Shown in pieces: positions 25,360 through 34,411 of a stretch of DNA of 64,000 nucleotides. Under the pieces are notes generated by a model, which was given only the letters and a program-made list of their open reading frames with translations, ran no database searches and was not told the origin of the DNA. The translations under genes were made by a program, and so were the position numbers. The number at the start of each line of letters is the position of its first letter. The stretch's first letter is position 1. Source of the DNA: Asanoa ishikariensis (GTDB lineage Bacteria; Actinomycetota; Actinomycetes; Mycobacteriales; Micromonosporaceae); assembly GCF_900107455.1 (NCBI RefSeq), contig NZ_FNQB01000003.1:62001-126000 (forward strand). The letters are read 5' to 3'.

Positions 25360-25432
25360 GGGTGCAACTATGCCGCACCCGACGGCCGTACCGTCATCGT
25401 CTCTTGTGGTGGTTCTGACCGTCGTCTATTTT

Positions 25433-25451
25433 GTTTGGCTACAAGCCAAAC
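25433..25451. promoter_or_regulatory. Probable ROK operator
   Basis: GTTTGGC (25433-25439) and GCCAAAC (25445-25451) form a perfect 7-bp inverted repeat around TACAA, flanked by TTTT and TAAA. The AT-rich flanks with TTTGG/CCAAA arms resemble ROK sites in other actinobacteria. It ends seven bases before the GGAGAGGAG ribosome site of the solute-binding-protein gene. Confidence 0.7.
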
Positions 25452-25473
25452 TAAATCCGGAGAGGAGCGCGCC

Positions 25474-27129
25474 GTGAAGGTCGACACGGGCGCCACCACC
25501 AGCAGGCGGGCCTTTCTGGGCCTGGTCGGAATAAGCGCCACCGCGGGGCTCCTGGGCGGCTGCGGTGACAAGGCCGCCCCGGGCGGCGCCACCCAGAAGC
25601 TCGACGCCCTCGCCGGCGTCCTGCCCGAACAGGGCGCACTGCCGGCGGGCATCCCGAAGCCCGACGTCATCAGCACCCGCCCGGTCGCCGACGGCTACAC
25701 GCGGTTCCCCAGCGCCCTGGTCGACGCGATCTCGCAGCAGCCCGGTGCCGGTGGCAAACCCGTCACCGCGATGACCCCGGCCTGGGGTCCGGCGCCACCC
25801 AGCGGGGCGAACAACAACTACCTGACGGCGATCAACGCGAAGCTCGGGACGCCGGTCGAGTTCAGCGTCCAGGACGGCAACACGTACGCGGAGAAGCTCG
25901 GTGCGATCCTCGGCGCCCGCGACGTGCCGGACCTGCTCTGCGTGCCGGGCTGGGAGGTCGCGAAGCTGGCGCGCTTCTCGGACGCGGTGAAGGCGCTGTT
26001 CGAGGACCTGACCCCGTTCCTGTCCGGAGCCGCGGTCAAGGCCTACCCGATGCTCGCGACCCTGCCGACGGGTGCCTGGCGCAACGCGTGCTGGAACGGC
26101 CGGCTGATGGCCGTGCCCAACCCGACCGACAACCCGTTCCCGTACACCCTCTTCTATCGCAAGGACCTGCTCAAGGGGCCGGCACCGACCTCGATCGACG
26201 AGCTGTACGCGACCGGCAAGGCGGTCACCGACGCGCGCAAGGGTGTCTGGGCGTTCGACAACATCTTCGCGATGGTCCAGATGTTCCACAAAGCCCCCGG
26301 CAGCAAGGACGGGTGGCGGCGGCGATCCGACGGGACGCCCGAGTTCAAGTACGAGACGCCCGAGTTCCGCCAGGCCGCCGAGTTCATGGCCAAGCTCTAC
26401 GCCGAGGGTCTGGTGCACCCGGACGTCGTCGCGAGCCGGGGCGCCGACGCCAAACAGCTCCTGCAGAGCGGGAAGATCCTCTTCAAGCAGGACGGCATGG
26501 GAATGTGGCAGCCCATGCAGGCCGAGCAGCAGAACGTCACGCCCGGCTTCGAGGTGGCGCCGGTGCCGTTGTTCGCCGTCGGTGGCGGCAGCCCGCTCGC
26601 GTGGGGCGACGACGAGCCGATCTCGTACACCTTCGTCAAGAAGGGTCTCGGCAAGGAACGGGTCGAGGAGCTCCTGCGGCTCGTCAACTGGTGCTCGGCG
26701 CCGTTCGGCACCAACGAGTACAACCTGCGGGAGTTCGGCGTCGAGGGCAAGCAGCACACCCGCGGGCCGGATGGCCCGGTCAAGACGGACCTCGGCTTCA
26801 AGGAGATCCAGAACCAGTACTTCTTCATCAGCGGCCGGACCCCGGTCGTGCAGCCCACACCGCAGACGCCGAAATACGTGCCGGACATGCTGGCGTACGC
26901 GAACGCCTCTGTCGCGCACCTCGAGAAGGACCCGTGGGACGGTCTCAAGTTCGAGATGCCGGCGAAGTACAAGGCCGGGCTGGTGCCCTCGGACGACCAG
27001 ATCAACGACATCCTGCGCGGCCGCCGGCCGTTGGCCGACCTCGACGCGGTCGTCAAGGAATGGCGGGCGAACGGTGGCGACGAGGCCCGCGACCTGCTCG
27101 GCAAAGCGTTGGCCGACAACGGGCGATGA
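25474..27129 (+). CDS. Sugar ABC transporter, solute-binding lipoprotein (CUT1)
   Basis: A 551-residue extracellular solute-binding protein. The N-terminus TSRRAFLGLVGISATAG with LLGGCG has a twin-arginine motif and a lipobox, so it should be a Tat-exported lipoprotein. The length and layout match the LipO/family 1 binding proteins for oligosaccharides (about 500-560 residues). It starts at GTG 25474 after the ribosome site GGAGAGGAG. The first permease gene overlaps its stop by four bases. The context with GH42 suggests a galacto-oligosaccharide as ligand. Confidence 0.92.
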   Translation: MKVDTGATTSRRAFLGLVGISATAGLLGGCGDKAAPGGATQKLDALAGVLPEQGALPAGIPKPDVISTRPVADGYTRFPSALVDAISQQPGAGGKPVTAMTPAWGPAPPSGANNNYLTAINAKLGTPVEFSVQDGNTYAEKLGAILGARDVPDLLCVPGWEVAKLARFSDAVKALFEDLTPFLSGAAVKAYPMLATLPTGAWRNACWNGRLMAVPNPTDNPFPYTLFYRKDLLKGPAPTSIDELYATGKAVTDARKGVWAFDNIFAMVQMFHKAPGSKDGWRRRSDGTPEFKYETPEFRQAAEFMAKLYAEGLVHPDVVASRGADAKQLLQSGKILFKQDGMGMWQPMQAEQQNVTPGFEVAPVPLFAVGGGSPLAWGDDEPISYTFVKKGLGKERVEELLRLVNWCSAPFGTNEYNLREFGVEGKQHTRGPDGPVKTDLGFKEIQNQYFFISGRTPVVQPTPQTPKYVPDMLAYANASVAHLEKDPWDGLKFEMPAKYKAGLVPSDDQINDILRGRRPLADLDAVVKEWRANGGDEARDLLGKALADNGR

Positions 27130-28082
27130 CCCGGACAGGTACGACCCGGCGGCGCGCGCCGTTGCGGGCCAGGCTGCGGCGCGACTGGCCGCTGCTGGTG
27201 ATGGTCCTGCCCGGCGCGCTGCTGCTGCTGGTGTTCCACTACGTGCCGACCCTCGGCAACGTGGTCGCGTTCCAGGACTACAACCCGTACCTCGGCGACA
27301 GCGCGCTGCAGGCGCTGGTCAACAGCCCCTTCATCGGTCTCGACAACTTCCGCGCCCTGTTCGCGACGCCGGCGTTCTGGGACGCGCTCTGGAACACCCT
27401 GTCCATCACCGCTTTCCAGCTCGTGTTCTTCTTCCCGTTGCCGATCGCATTGGCGCTGCTGCTCGACAGCGTCCTGTCGAGGCGGGTGCGCACGCTGGTC
27501 CAGACGATCGTCTACTTGCCACACTTCTTCAGCTGGGTCCTGGTCGTCACGTTCTTCGTGCAGATGCTGGGCGGGGCCGGACTGCTCGCCCAGGAGCTGC
27601 GCCAGGCGGGCATCTCCCCGCCGGAGATCATGACCAACCCGGACACGTTCCTGCTCCTGGTCACCGCCGAAGTCGTCTGGAAGGACGTCGGCTGGGGCAC
27701 CATCGTCTTCCTGGCCGCACTGTCCACGATCGACCCGCACCTCTACGAGGCCGCCGCGGCCGACGGCGCCGGACGGTGGCGGCGGCTCTGGCACATCGCC
27801 CTGCCCGGGCTGCGCCCGGTCATCGTCCTGCTGCTGATCCTGCGGCTCGGCGACGCGTTGTCGGTCGGCTTCGAGCAGTTCCTGCTGCAACGTGAGGCGG
27901 TGGGCCGTCAGGCCGCCGAGGTGCTCGACACGTTCGTCTACTACCACGCCATCACCACCGGGGACTACGGGTTCGGCGCCGCGGCCGGGCTCTTCAAGGC
28001 GGCCGTCGGGCTGGTGCTGATCCTGCTGGCCAACAAGCTCGCCCATCTGTTCGGGGAACGGGGGGTCTACTCGCGCTCATGA
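27126..28082 (+). CDS. Sugar ABC transporter permease (LplB type)
   Basis: A 318-residue inner-membrane permease with six probable helices. The basic N-terminus is followed by WPLLVMVLPGALLLLVFHYV and DYNPYLG, and the cytosolic EAA loop is YEAAAADGAGRWRRLWHIAL, which contacts the ATPase. It belongs to the LplB/UgpA group of CUT1 permeases. It starts at ATG 27126 inside the stop of the binding-protein gene, and its own stop overlaps the second permease. No ATPase gene is present in the unit; a shared MsiK-like ATPase elsewhere is expected. Confidence 0.92.
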   Translation: MTRTGTTRRRAPLRARLRRDWPLLVMVLPGALLLLVFHYVPTLGNVVAFQDYNPYLGDSALQALVNSPFIGLDNFRALFATPAFWDALWNTLSITAFQLVFFFPLPIALALLLDSVLSRRVRTLVQTIVYLPHFFSWVLVVTFFVQMLGGAGLLAQELRQAGISPPEIMTNPDTFLLLVTAEVVWKDVGWGTIVFLAALSTIDPHLYEAAAADGAGRWRRLWHIALPGLRPVIVLLLILRLGDALSVGFEQFLLQREAVGRQAAEVLDTFVYYHAITTGDYGFGAAAGLFKAAVGLVLILLANKLAHLFGERGVYSRS

Positions 28083-28960
28083 GACCTGTCTGGGAGGAGA
28101 AGCCCGGCGTCGCCGGCCAGGCCGCGAAGGGAACGGTGCTGACCGCCGTCGTGCTGGTCGTGCTGGTCCCGCTGTGGGTGGCACTGGTCACCAGCCTGTC
28201 CTCGCGCGCGACCATCAATGCCGCCGGTGGCCTCGTGTTCGTGCCGCGCGGGATCGACATGTCCGCCTACCGGATCATCTTCGCGGGCGGGCAGATCAGC
28301 CAGGCACTGTGGATCAGCACGCTGGTCACCGTGTGCGGCACCCTGGTGAGCCTGCTGGTCACCATCCCGGCCGCGTACGGCCTGTCCCGCCCCGGCTCGG
28401 TCGGCCATCGCGGTCTGCTGTTCTTCTTCCTGCTGACCTTCCTGATCTATCCGGGACTGGTCCCGAGCTACCTGGTGGTGACCGGTGTCGGCCTCAAGGA
28501 CAGCCTCTGGGCGCTGATCCTGCCCAGCGCGATCAACGTCTTCAACTTCGTCGTCGTACGGGCGTTCTTCCAGGGACTGCCCGCCGAGTTGCTCGACAGC
28601 GCCCGGGTCGACGGCGCCGGGGAGTTCCGCATCCTGTGGCGGATCGTGCTGCCCCTGTCGAAGGCGGTCGTCGCGGTGGTCGGGCTCTTCTACGCCGTCG
28701 GCTACTGGAACGTCTGGTTCTCGGCGCTGCTCTACATCGACGACAACGAGAAGTTCCCGATCCAACGCGTGCTACAGACGTTCATCCTGGCCGGCCAGAC
28801 GCCGCAGACCTCCGGCACTGCGGTCGGCACGGCGCTGCCACCGACCCTGGCCATCAAGATGGCGGTCGTCGTCGTGACCGTCGCACCGATCGCCGCCGTA
28901 TACCCCTTCGTGCAACGCCACTTCACGCGCGGCGTGATCCTTGGCGCCGTCAAAGGCTGA
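28079..28960 (+). CDS. Sugar ABC transporter permease (YtcP/AraQ type)
   Basis: A 293-residue second permease with six helices. The EAA loop is LDSARVDGAGEFRILWRIVL. The N-terminal part has SSRATINAAGGLVFVPRGID, as in YtcP-like partners of LplB permeases. It starts at ATG 28079 (4-nt overlap with the first permease). The two permeases form the heteromeric channel for the lipoprotein at 25474. The GH42 gene follows after five bases. Confidence 0.92.
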   Translation: MRPVWEEKPGVAGQAAKGTVLTAVVLVVLVPLWVALVTSLSSRATINAAGGLVFVPRGIDMSAYRIIFAGGQISQALWISTLVTVCGTLVSLLVTIPAAYGLSRPGSVGHRGLLFFFLLTFLIYPGLVPSYLVVTGVGLKDSLWALILPSAINVFNFVVVRAFFQGLPAELLDSARVDGAGEFRILWRIVLPLSKAVVAVVGLFYAVGYWNVWFSALLYIDDNEKFPIQRVLQTFILAGQTPQTSGTAVGTALPPTLAIKMAVVVVTVAPIAAVYPFVQRHFTRGVILGAVKG

Positions 28961-28965
28961 CGGCG

Positions 28966-30906
28966 GTGTTCTACGGCGGCGACTACAACCCCGAGCAGTG
29001 GACCGCGCCGGTGTGGCACGAGGACATCGCGCTCATGCGGGCGGCCGGGGTCACGCTGGTCACCGTCGGCGTCTTCGCCTGGTCGGCACTGGAACGCGCG
29101 CCGGGCCGGTACGACTTCGGGTGGCTCGACACCGTCCTGGACGGGCTCGCCGACGCCGGCATCCGCGTGGCCCTGGCCACGCCCACGGCCGCACCGCCAC
29201 CCTGGTTCAGCCGGCGGCATCCGGAGTCGCTGCCGGTCGGACCCGACGGCGTGCGGCTCAGCCCCGGCAGCCGGGACACCTACTGCGCCAGCGCACCCGC
29301 GTACCGGGCCGCGGCTCGCCGCATCGCTCTGGCTCTGGGTGCGCGCTACGGGGGTCACCCCGCGCTGGCACTGTGGCGGGTGCACAACGAGTACGGCACG
29401 ACCTGCTACTGCGACCTGACGGCCGCTGCGTTCCGGGCTTGGCTGCAGCGGCGCTACGGCAGCCTTGACGCTCTCAACGACGCGTGGACGACGGCCTTCT
29501 GGAGCCAGCGGTACGGCGACTGGGAGCTCGTTCTGCCGCCCCGTCGAACGCAGTACCTGGCCAATCCGACGCAGGTGCTCGACTTCCGCCGCTTCACCTC
29601 CGACGAACTGCTCGACGCGTACCGGGAGCAGCGGGACGTGCTTCGCGCCGCGGCCCCGGGCATCCCGGTGACCACGAACTACGTGCTCGGCGACTGGGTC
29701 CCGGTCGACCACGTCCGCTGGTCGAGGGAGGTCGACCTGGTCGCCGTCGACCATTACCCGTCTTCGTCCGGACCGTCGGCCGAGGAGGAGGCCGCCTTCC
29801 TCGCCGATCTCGCCCGCGGCTGGTCCGGGGACAAGGGTTGGCTCCTGATGGAGAGCGCGCCCAATCTCATCTACACACCCGGCCGGATGCACACCAAGGA
29901 GCCCGGCCGGATGACCCGCCAGGCCCTGGCGGCGGTCGCGCGAGGCTCGCGCGGCGCGATGTTCTTCCAATGGCGGGCGTCACGGGGAGGAGCCGAGCTC
30001 TTCCACTCGGCCCTGGTGCCACACGCCGGCACCGACAGCCGGGTCTTCCGCGAGGCGCTTGCCCTTGGCCCGACCCTGGCCCGGACGACCGAAGTGCTCG
30101 GTGCCGCTGTGGAAGCCCGGGTCGCCGTCGGCTACCACGAACCGTCCGCGTGGGCGCTGGCCGCGACCGTGCTGCCGTCGGACGCGGTCGACCACCGGGC
30201 CGAGGCCCGGCACGCCCACCGCGCACTGTCCCGTCTTGGCATCACCTGCGACGTGGTCGGCGACCTCGACGACCTGTCCCGCTACGCCGTCCTCGTGCTG
30301 CCCTGCTGGTACCTGCTCACCGACTCACAGGCCGCCGAGCTGACCGCGTGGGTCACGGGCGGCGGCCGGCTAGTCGTGACCTACCTGTCCGGCGTCGCCG
30401 ACGAGCACGCCCGCGTGCGGCTCGGCGGATATCCAGGAGCGCTGCGTGAACTGCTGGGGGTGCGGGTCGAGGAGTTCCACCCGCTGGCCAGCGGCTGGAG
30501 TGAGACCGTGCACTTGGCCGGCGCTGTCGCCACGGTCTTCTATGCGGGCGGCGGCCCCGCCGTCACGCGGCACCGCGTCGGGTCCGGCGACGCGTGGTAC
30601 GTCTCCACTCGGTTGGCCGACGACGCCTACGCCGACCTGCTCGGTGCGATCGCGACGGAGGCCGGCGTGGCGCCGGTCCGACCACGTCCACCGGCCGGGG
30701 TGGAGGTCGTCCGACGCACGGCGGGCGACCGGAGCTGGCTCTTCGCGATCAACCACGGCGAGATGCCGTACGACCTGCGCGCCGAGGGAATCGATCTCCT
30801 CACCGGCGAAACCGTCACCTGGAACACGGTCCTTCGGCCCGGCGCGGCGATGGTCGTACGGGAAGCGTCGGCATCCGCCAGATCGGCCCCGGGCGTCGGG
30901 GACTAG
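28966..30906 (+). CDS. GH42 beta-galactosidase
   Basis: A 646-residue cytosolic glycoside hydrolase family 42 enzyme from GTG 28966, which yields MFYGGDYNPEQW, the standard N-terminus of the family. The acid/base is Glu142 in HNEYG and the nucleophile Glu296 in LLMESAPN. The barrel is followed by a trimerisation domain (YAVLVLPCWYLLT) and a C-terminal beta-domain, the full normal architecture. It hydrolyses terminal beta-galactosyl residues from oligosaccharides, presumably those imported by the preceding transporter, with the ROK protein as repressor. Confidence 0.94.
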   Translation: MFYGGDYNPEQWTAPVWHEDIALMRAAGVTLVTVGVFAWSALERAPGRYDFGWLDTVLDGLADAGIRVALATPTAAPPPWFSRRHPESLPVGPDGVRLSPGSRDTYCASAPAYRAAARRIALALGARYGGHPALALWRVHNEYGTTCYCDLTAAAFRAWLQRRYGSLDALNDAWTTAFWSQRYGDWELVLPPRRTQYLANPTQVLDFRRFTSDELLDAYREQRDVLRAAAPGIPVTTNYVLGDWVPVDHVRWSREVDLVAVDHYPSSSGPSAEEEAAFLADLARGWSGDKGWLLMESAPNLIYTPGRMHTKEPGRMTRQALAAVARGSRGAMFFQWRASRGGAELFHSALVPHAGTDSRVFREALALGPTLARTTEVLGAAVEARVAVGYHEPSAWALAATVLPSDAVDHRAEARHAHRALSRLGITCDVVGDLDDLSRYAVLVLPCWYLLTDSQAAELTAWVTGGGRLVVTYLSGVADEHARVRLGGYPGALRELLGVRVEEFHPLASGWSETVHLAGAVATVFYAGGGPAVTRHRVGSGDAWYVSTRLADDAYADLLGAIATEAGVAPVRPRPPAGVEVVRRTAGDRSWLFAINHGEMPYDLRAEGIDLLTGETVTWNTVLRPGAAMVVREASASARSAPGVGD

Positions 30907-30915
30907 GCTCCCGCC

Positions 30916-31536
30916 GTGGCCAGGTATTTCGACGTACATCCGGACAACCCGGCGCCGCGGACGGTCGGCCAGGTGGTCAGCCTGATCGACAGCGGCGGGC
31001 TGGTGGCCTATCCCACGGACTCGCTCTACGCGTTCGGCTGCCGGCTCGGCAACGTCGACGGCATCGACCGGATCCGCCGCATCCGCCACCTCGACAGCGG
31101 CCACCACTTCACGCTGGTCTGCCGGGACTTCAGCCAGCTCGGCCAGTTCGTGCAGATCAACAACGCCCGCTTCCGGGCGGTGCGGGCCGCGACGCCGGGC
31201 AGCTACACGTTCATCCTGCCGGCGACCAAAGAGGTGCCTCGGCGGTTGCAGCACCCGCGCAAACGTACCGTCGGCGTCCGGATCCCGGACCACGTCGTGG
31301 CGCAGGCGCTGCTCGCCGCCCTGGGCGAGCCGCTGGTGTCGAGCTCGCTGCTCCTGCCGGGCGACGAGGAGCCGATGACCCAAGGCTGGGAGATCAAGGA
31401 ACGGCTCGACCACGTGGTGGACGCGGTCGTCGACTCCGGTGACTGCGGCACGGTCCCGACCACGGTGATCGACTGGAGCGACGACGAGCCGGTCATCCTC
31501 CGCCGGGGCGCCGGCGACCCCGCCCGCTTCGAGTAG
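30916..31536 (+). CDS. Sua5/YciO/YrdC-domain protein
   Basis: A 206-residue protein consisting only of the YrdC domain, which in TsaC/Sua5 makes threonylcarbamoyl-AMP for tRNA t6A. Motifs are GGLVAYPTDSLYAFGCRL, HHFTLVCRDFSQL and TVGVRIPDH. The spacing and the C-terminal PMTQGWEIKERLDHVVD fit the YciO branch better than TsaC, so it may be a paralogue without t6A activity. It starts at GTG 30916, with TAGGCT seven bases before the start suggesting a leaderless transcript. It is not functionally tied to the GH42 unit. Confidence 0.85.
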   Translation: MARYFDVHPDNPAPRTVGQVVSLIDSGGLVAYPTDSLYAFGCRLGNVDGIDRIRRIRHLDSGHHFTLVCRDFSQLGQFVQINNARFRAVRAATPGSYTFILPATKEVPRRLQHPRKRTVGVRIPDHVVAQALLAALGEPLVSSSLLLPGDEEPMTQGWEIKERLDHVVDAVVDSGDCGTVPTTVIDWSDDEPVILRRGAGDPARFE

Positions 31537-31540
31537 GCCC

Positions 31541-32569
31541 TCAGGCCTTCAGCGCGGCTTTCCGGGCCTTGAGGAACGCGTGGGCTCCGGTTTTCTCGCT
31601 GGACCAACCCCACGGCAGGTCGCTCATGTAGGGCCCGATCGCCGCGATGACGGCCTTGTTGTCGGCGTGCCGATCGGCCCGCCAGAGCGCGTAGGCGAGC
31701 TGGTTGAGGTCGTCGTACCAGCAGCCGTGCCGGCGGGCCGGCCGGGCGAACCAGCGGTGGAGCGCGGCGTCGAGCTCGGCGTGCAGCCCCGGGTCGCGCC
31801 TCCAGTGGCCGGTCTGGGCGACCGACTGCTTCAACGTCAGCTCCCGCCTCATCATCCACATGTCCCATTCGGCGGTCGCCTTCAGCGGCAGCACCTTCAG
31901 CGGCGATCCGTCCGGCGCGGTGGCGGCGGCCTCGCGGGCGAAGGCGAACATCTCCTCGTGGGAGCCGTGCCACTTGTGGCACAGGTACATGAGCTTGAAG
32001 TTGTGCGCCTCGACGTGGCCCGGCTCCCGCATCACGACCTCCGACCAGCAGCGCTCGAGCTGGTCGCGTGGCGCGTTGAGCGCGGTCGCGAGGATCAGGC
32101 GGTGCACCCAGGGCAGCGGGTCGGCCTCGGCCAGATGGGCGGCCCGGTCGTAGAGCGGCACCGCGAGCACGAGCAGGCGGTGGAACTCGGAGACGGCGTC
32201 GGCGCCGACGGTGGAGGCCCAACCGCCGCCGCGCACCTCCCAGGCCCGGCTGATCAATGACCGGCCCCGCACCAGCAACGCGTCCGGGTTGCCCGGCTCG
32301 GCCCGCGCCCATGCGTCGACCCAGGTGGCGTCCTCCACCGGCCCAGGGGCGGCCGGAGCACCGTTGACCGTCGCCTCCGACAGCACCCACACGTAGCGGG
32401 CCCGCCGGTCCTCGTCGCCGGCGGTCGTGGCCAGCAGATCGCGGGCCACCGCCCAGTCACCGCCGGCCACGAGGTCGTCATGCGCCTTGCGCAGCGCGTC
32501 GTCGTCCTGCGCCGGATGTGCGTCGAACACGATGTCAGGAGCGGCAGCGGCGCGTTTGAAGAGACCCAC
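31541..32569 (-). CDS. TPR-like repeat protein, paralogue of the gene at 11581
   Basis: A 342-residue protein from GTG 32569 (MGLFKRAAAAPD), the start that matches MFGLFRK of the paralogue at 11581; an ATG at 32587 would add six residues. Shared motifs are GDWAVARDLLATT, WVDAWARAEPGNPDALLVRG, CHKWHGSHEEMFAFAREA and the C-terminal AAIGPYMSDLP. It looks helical with no signal peptide or membrane segment. The function is unknown. It is convergent with the YrdC gene, only four bases separating the stops. Confidence 0.8.
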   Translation of the reverse strand: MGLFKRAAAAPDIVFDAHPAQDDDALRKAHDDLVAGGDWAVARDLLATTAGDEDRRARYVWVLSEATVNGAPAAPGPVEDATWVDAWARAEPGNPDALLVRGRSLISRAWEVRGGGWASTVGADAVSEFHRLLVLAVPLYDRAAHLAEADPLPWVHRLILATALNAPRDQLERCWSEVVMREPGHVEAHNFKLMYLCHKWHGSHEEMFAFAREAAATAPDGSPLKVLPLKATAEWDMWMMRRELTLKQSVAQTGHWRRDPGLHAELDAALHRWFARPARRHGCWYDDLNQLAYALWRADRHADNKAVIAAIGPYMSDLPWGWSSEKTGAHAFLKARKAALKA

Positions 32570-32611
32570 GGGCGCGCACACTACCAACGGATGCGCGCCC
32601 GCAGGGGGCGG

Positions 32612-33523
32612 TCAACCCGCCGTCAGCACGATCTTGCCGCGCAGGCCGCCGGCCTCGACGAGGCGGTGGGCCTCGGCCGCTTCGGTGAGCGGCATCGTGG
32701 CCGCGACCCGCGTGCGCAGCGTGCCCGCGGCCATCAGCCCCACCAGGTCGGCCAGCACGTCCCGGTCGAGGTGGATGAGCTGGAGCTGTTGGCGCACCTT
32801 GCGATCGGTCGGCGGCGTCGGTCGTGTGGTCACGACGACGCCCTCGTCCGCGACGGCGGGGAGCGCCGCGTCGCCCAGCGGGATCGCGTCCAGCACGGCG
32901 CCCGCCGGGCCGACCGTGGCCAGGTCGGTCGTTCGCGCGATCACCTCGGCCGCGCCGAGGCTGGCGACCCACTCCTCGTCGTCGTGGCTGGCGCCCCCGA
33001 GCACGCGGTGACCCCGTTGGGCGGCGAGCTGCACGGCGAACCCACCGACCCCGCCGCTGGCGCCGGTGACCAGCACCGTCGAGGCCTCCTCCAGCGACAG
33101 TGCGGCCAGGGCCTGGTGTGCGGTGACCGCGTTGAGCGGCGCCGTGGCCGCGGACACGAGGTCGAGCCCGGCCGGCACCGGGACGAGCCATCCCGCGTCC
33201 GCCGCGACCAGCTCCGCGTAGCTGCCGGGCGTCCCGCGGGTCAGGTACCAGGGGATCATCCCGACGACGCGGTCGCCGACCTGGAACTCGGTGACCTCCG
33301 CGCCCACCGAGTCCACCTCGCCCGCGACGTCCCAGCCGCACAGGAAGGGCGGCGGCACCGGGCCGCCGGGGATCATCCCGATGCGGGCCGCGATGTCGGC
33401 GGGCTGCACGCAGACCGCCCGCACCCGCACCACGACCTGCCCCGGTCGCGCGACCGGATCGGGAAGTTCGGCCACCTTCAGCACCTCGGGTCCGCCCGGT
33501 GCCGTGACGATCACTCCATACAT
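32612..33523 (-). CDS. MDR-superfamily NAD(P)-dependent oxidoreductase (quinone-oxidoreductase-like)
   Basis: A 303-residue medium-chain dehydrogenase/reductase. The N-terminal GroES-like domain contains VRVRAVCVQPADIAARIG and the Rossmann domain VLVTGASGGVGGFAVQLA. Zinc ligands are absent, so it belongs to the quinone-oxidoreductase/zeta-crystallin group. The ATG start is at 33523. No neighbouring gene reveals the substrate. It might reduce quinones or alkenals with NADPH. Confidence 0.88.
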   Translation of the reverse strand: MYGVIVTAPGGPEVLKVAELPDPVARPGQVVVRVRAVCVQPADIAARIGMIPGGPVPPPFLCGWDVAGEVDSVGAEVTEFQVGDRVVGMIPWYLTRGTPGSYAELVAADAGWLVPVPAGLDLVSAATAPLNAVTAHQALAALSLEEASTVLVTGASGGVGGFAVQLAAQRGHRVLGGASHDDEEWVASLGAAEVIARTTDLATVGPAGAVLDAIPLGDAALPAVADEGVVVTTRPTPPTDRKVRQQLQLIHLDRDVLADLVGLMAAGTLRTRVAATMPLTEAAEAHRLVEAGGLRGKIVLTAG

Positions 33524-33550
33524 CGGTCCAGTATGGAGACAGGCTCACGT

Positions 33551-34411
33551 CTACGAAAGACGTACGTCGCTCAGCTCTAGCAGTGCGGTCGGTCGCGGTT
33601 CCTCGGCGTCCCGGTCCGGCGGCCGCATCGGGTCGAAGCCGCGCAACGGGCCGAAGTCGATGCCGGTGCGCGCTTCGGCGTCGCTGACCTGGATCTGGTA
33701 CGTGCGGTACGGCCCGAGCGGCGGTTGCTCAGCCTCGCGCTCGAGCGCGTCGAGCAACTCCGTCTGTGCGATCAGGTACGCGGTGGCGTGCACCGCCTCC
33801 GTGGTCGCCACCGCGACGACCTTCCAGTACGCGCGCGGGATGCGTACACCCCGGTAGATCGGGTCGTCGGGGTGGAAGATCGGTCCGGTGTAGACATTGG
33901 CGCGCAGGCGGTCGTCGGCCACGGCGGAGAGGATGTAGTCCTCGAGCCCTTGCCACGTGGCATTGTTCTGGTTGAAGTCGCGGTGCTGCGGCGCGCAGTT
34001 GGTGTAGTGGTAGGTGTCGGCGACCGCCGCGGTGGCCTCCGCACGCGTCTCGCCCCAGAGCATGTCCGCGCGGCGGTTGAGGTGGCCGCGGTCGAGGTCG
34101 TTGCCCGAATAGAGGGCGTTGCCGGCCTGTGCGGTGGCCGGCAGGCGCGGGTCGAGACTCCAGCGGTCGCTGGACGGGACCTGCGCGAAGCGGCGGCTCC
34201 CGTCGACGTTGGCGGCGACGAAGACGGCCAGGCGGCGCGAGACGTGCATGACCACCGAGAAGTGGTGGTAGCGCAGGGCCGCGCCCGCGTCGGCCTCGAC
34301 CAGGGGCAGCGGCAGCGCCAGGCCGAGGAACTTGTCGTCGAACCCGGGCCTGGACGCGTAGTCGGGGTCGATGCGCAGTGCGCGTGGTTCGAGCGCGGTC
34401 ATCCTCTTCAT
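33551..34411 (-). CDS. DNA/RNA non-specific endonuclease (NUC family), no signal peptide
   Basis: A 286-residue beta-beta-alpha-metal nuclease. The catalytic motif DRGH lies in DLDRGHLNRRADM, and the metal-ligand Asn is in the later NQNNATWQGLEDYI. Secreted relatives such as NucA have a signal peptide; none is visible here, so the enzyme should be intracellular unless exported another way. The ATG at 34411 has a GGAGGG ribosome site and overlaps the stop of the LLM flavin-enzyme gene by four bases (ATGA), implying coupled expression. No obvious inhibitor gene adjoins it. Confidence 0.88.
   Translation of the reverse strand: MKRMTALEPRALRIDPDYASRPGFDDKFLGLALPLPLVEADAGAALRYHHFSVVMHVSRRLAVFVAANVDGSRRFAQVPSSDRWSLDPRLPATAQAGNALYSGNDLDRGHLNRRADMLWGETRAEATAAVADTYHYTNCAPQHRDFNQNNATWQGLEDYILSAVADDRLRANVYTGPIFHPDDPIYRGVRIPRAYWKVVAVATTEAVHATAYLIAQTELLDALEREAEQPPLGPYRTYQIQVSDAEARTGIDFGPLRGFDPMRPPDRDAEEPRPTALLELSDVRLS

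Noticed and set aside
33551-34411. Endonuclease as a secreted nutritional nuclease
   Set aside because: No signal peptide or export motif is visible at the N-terminus, which begins MKRMTALEPR.
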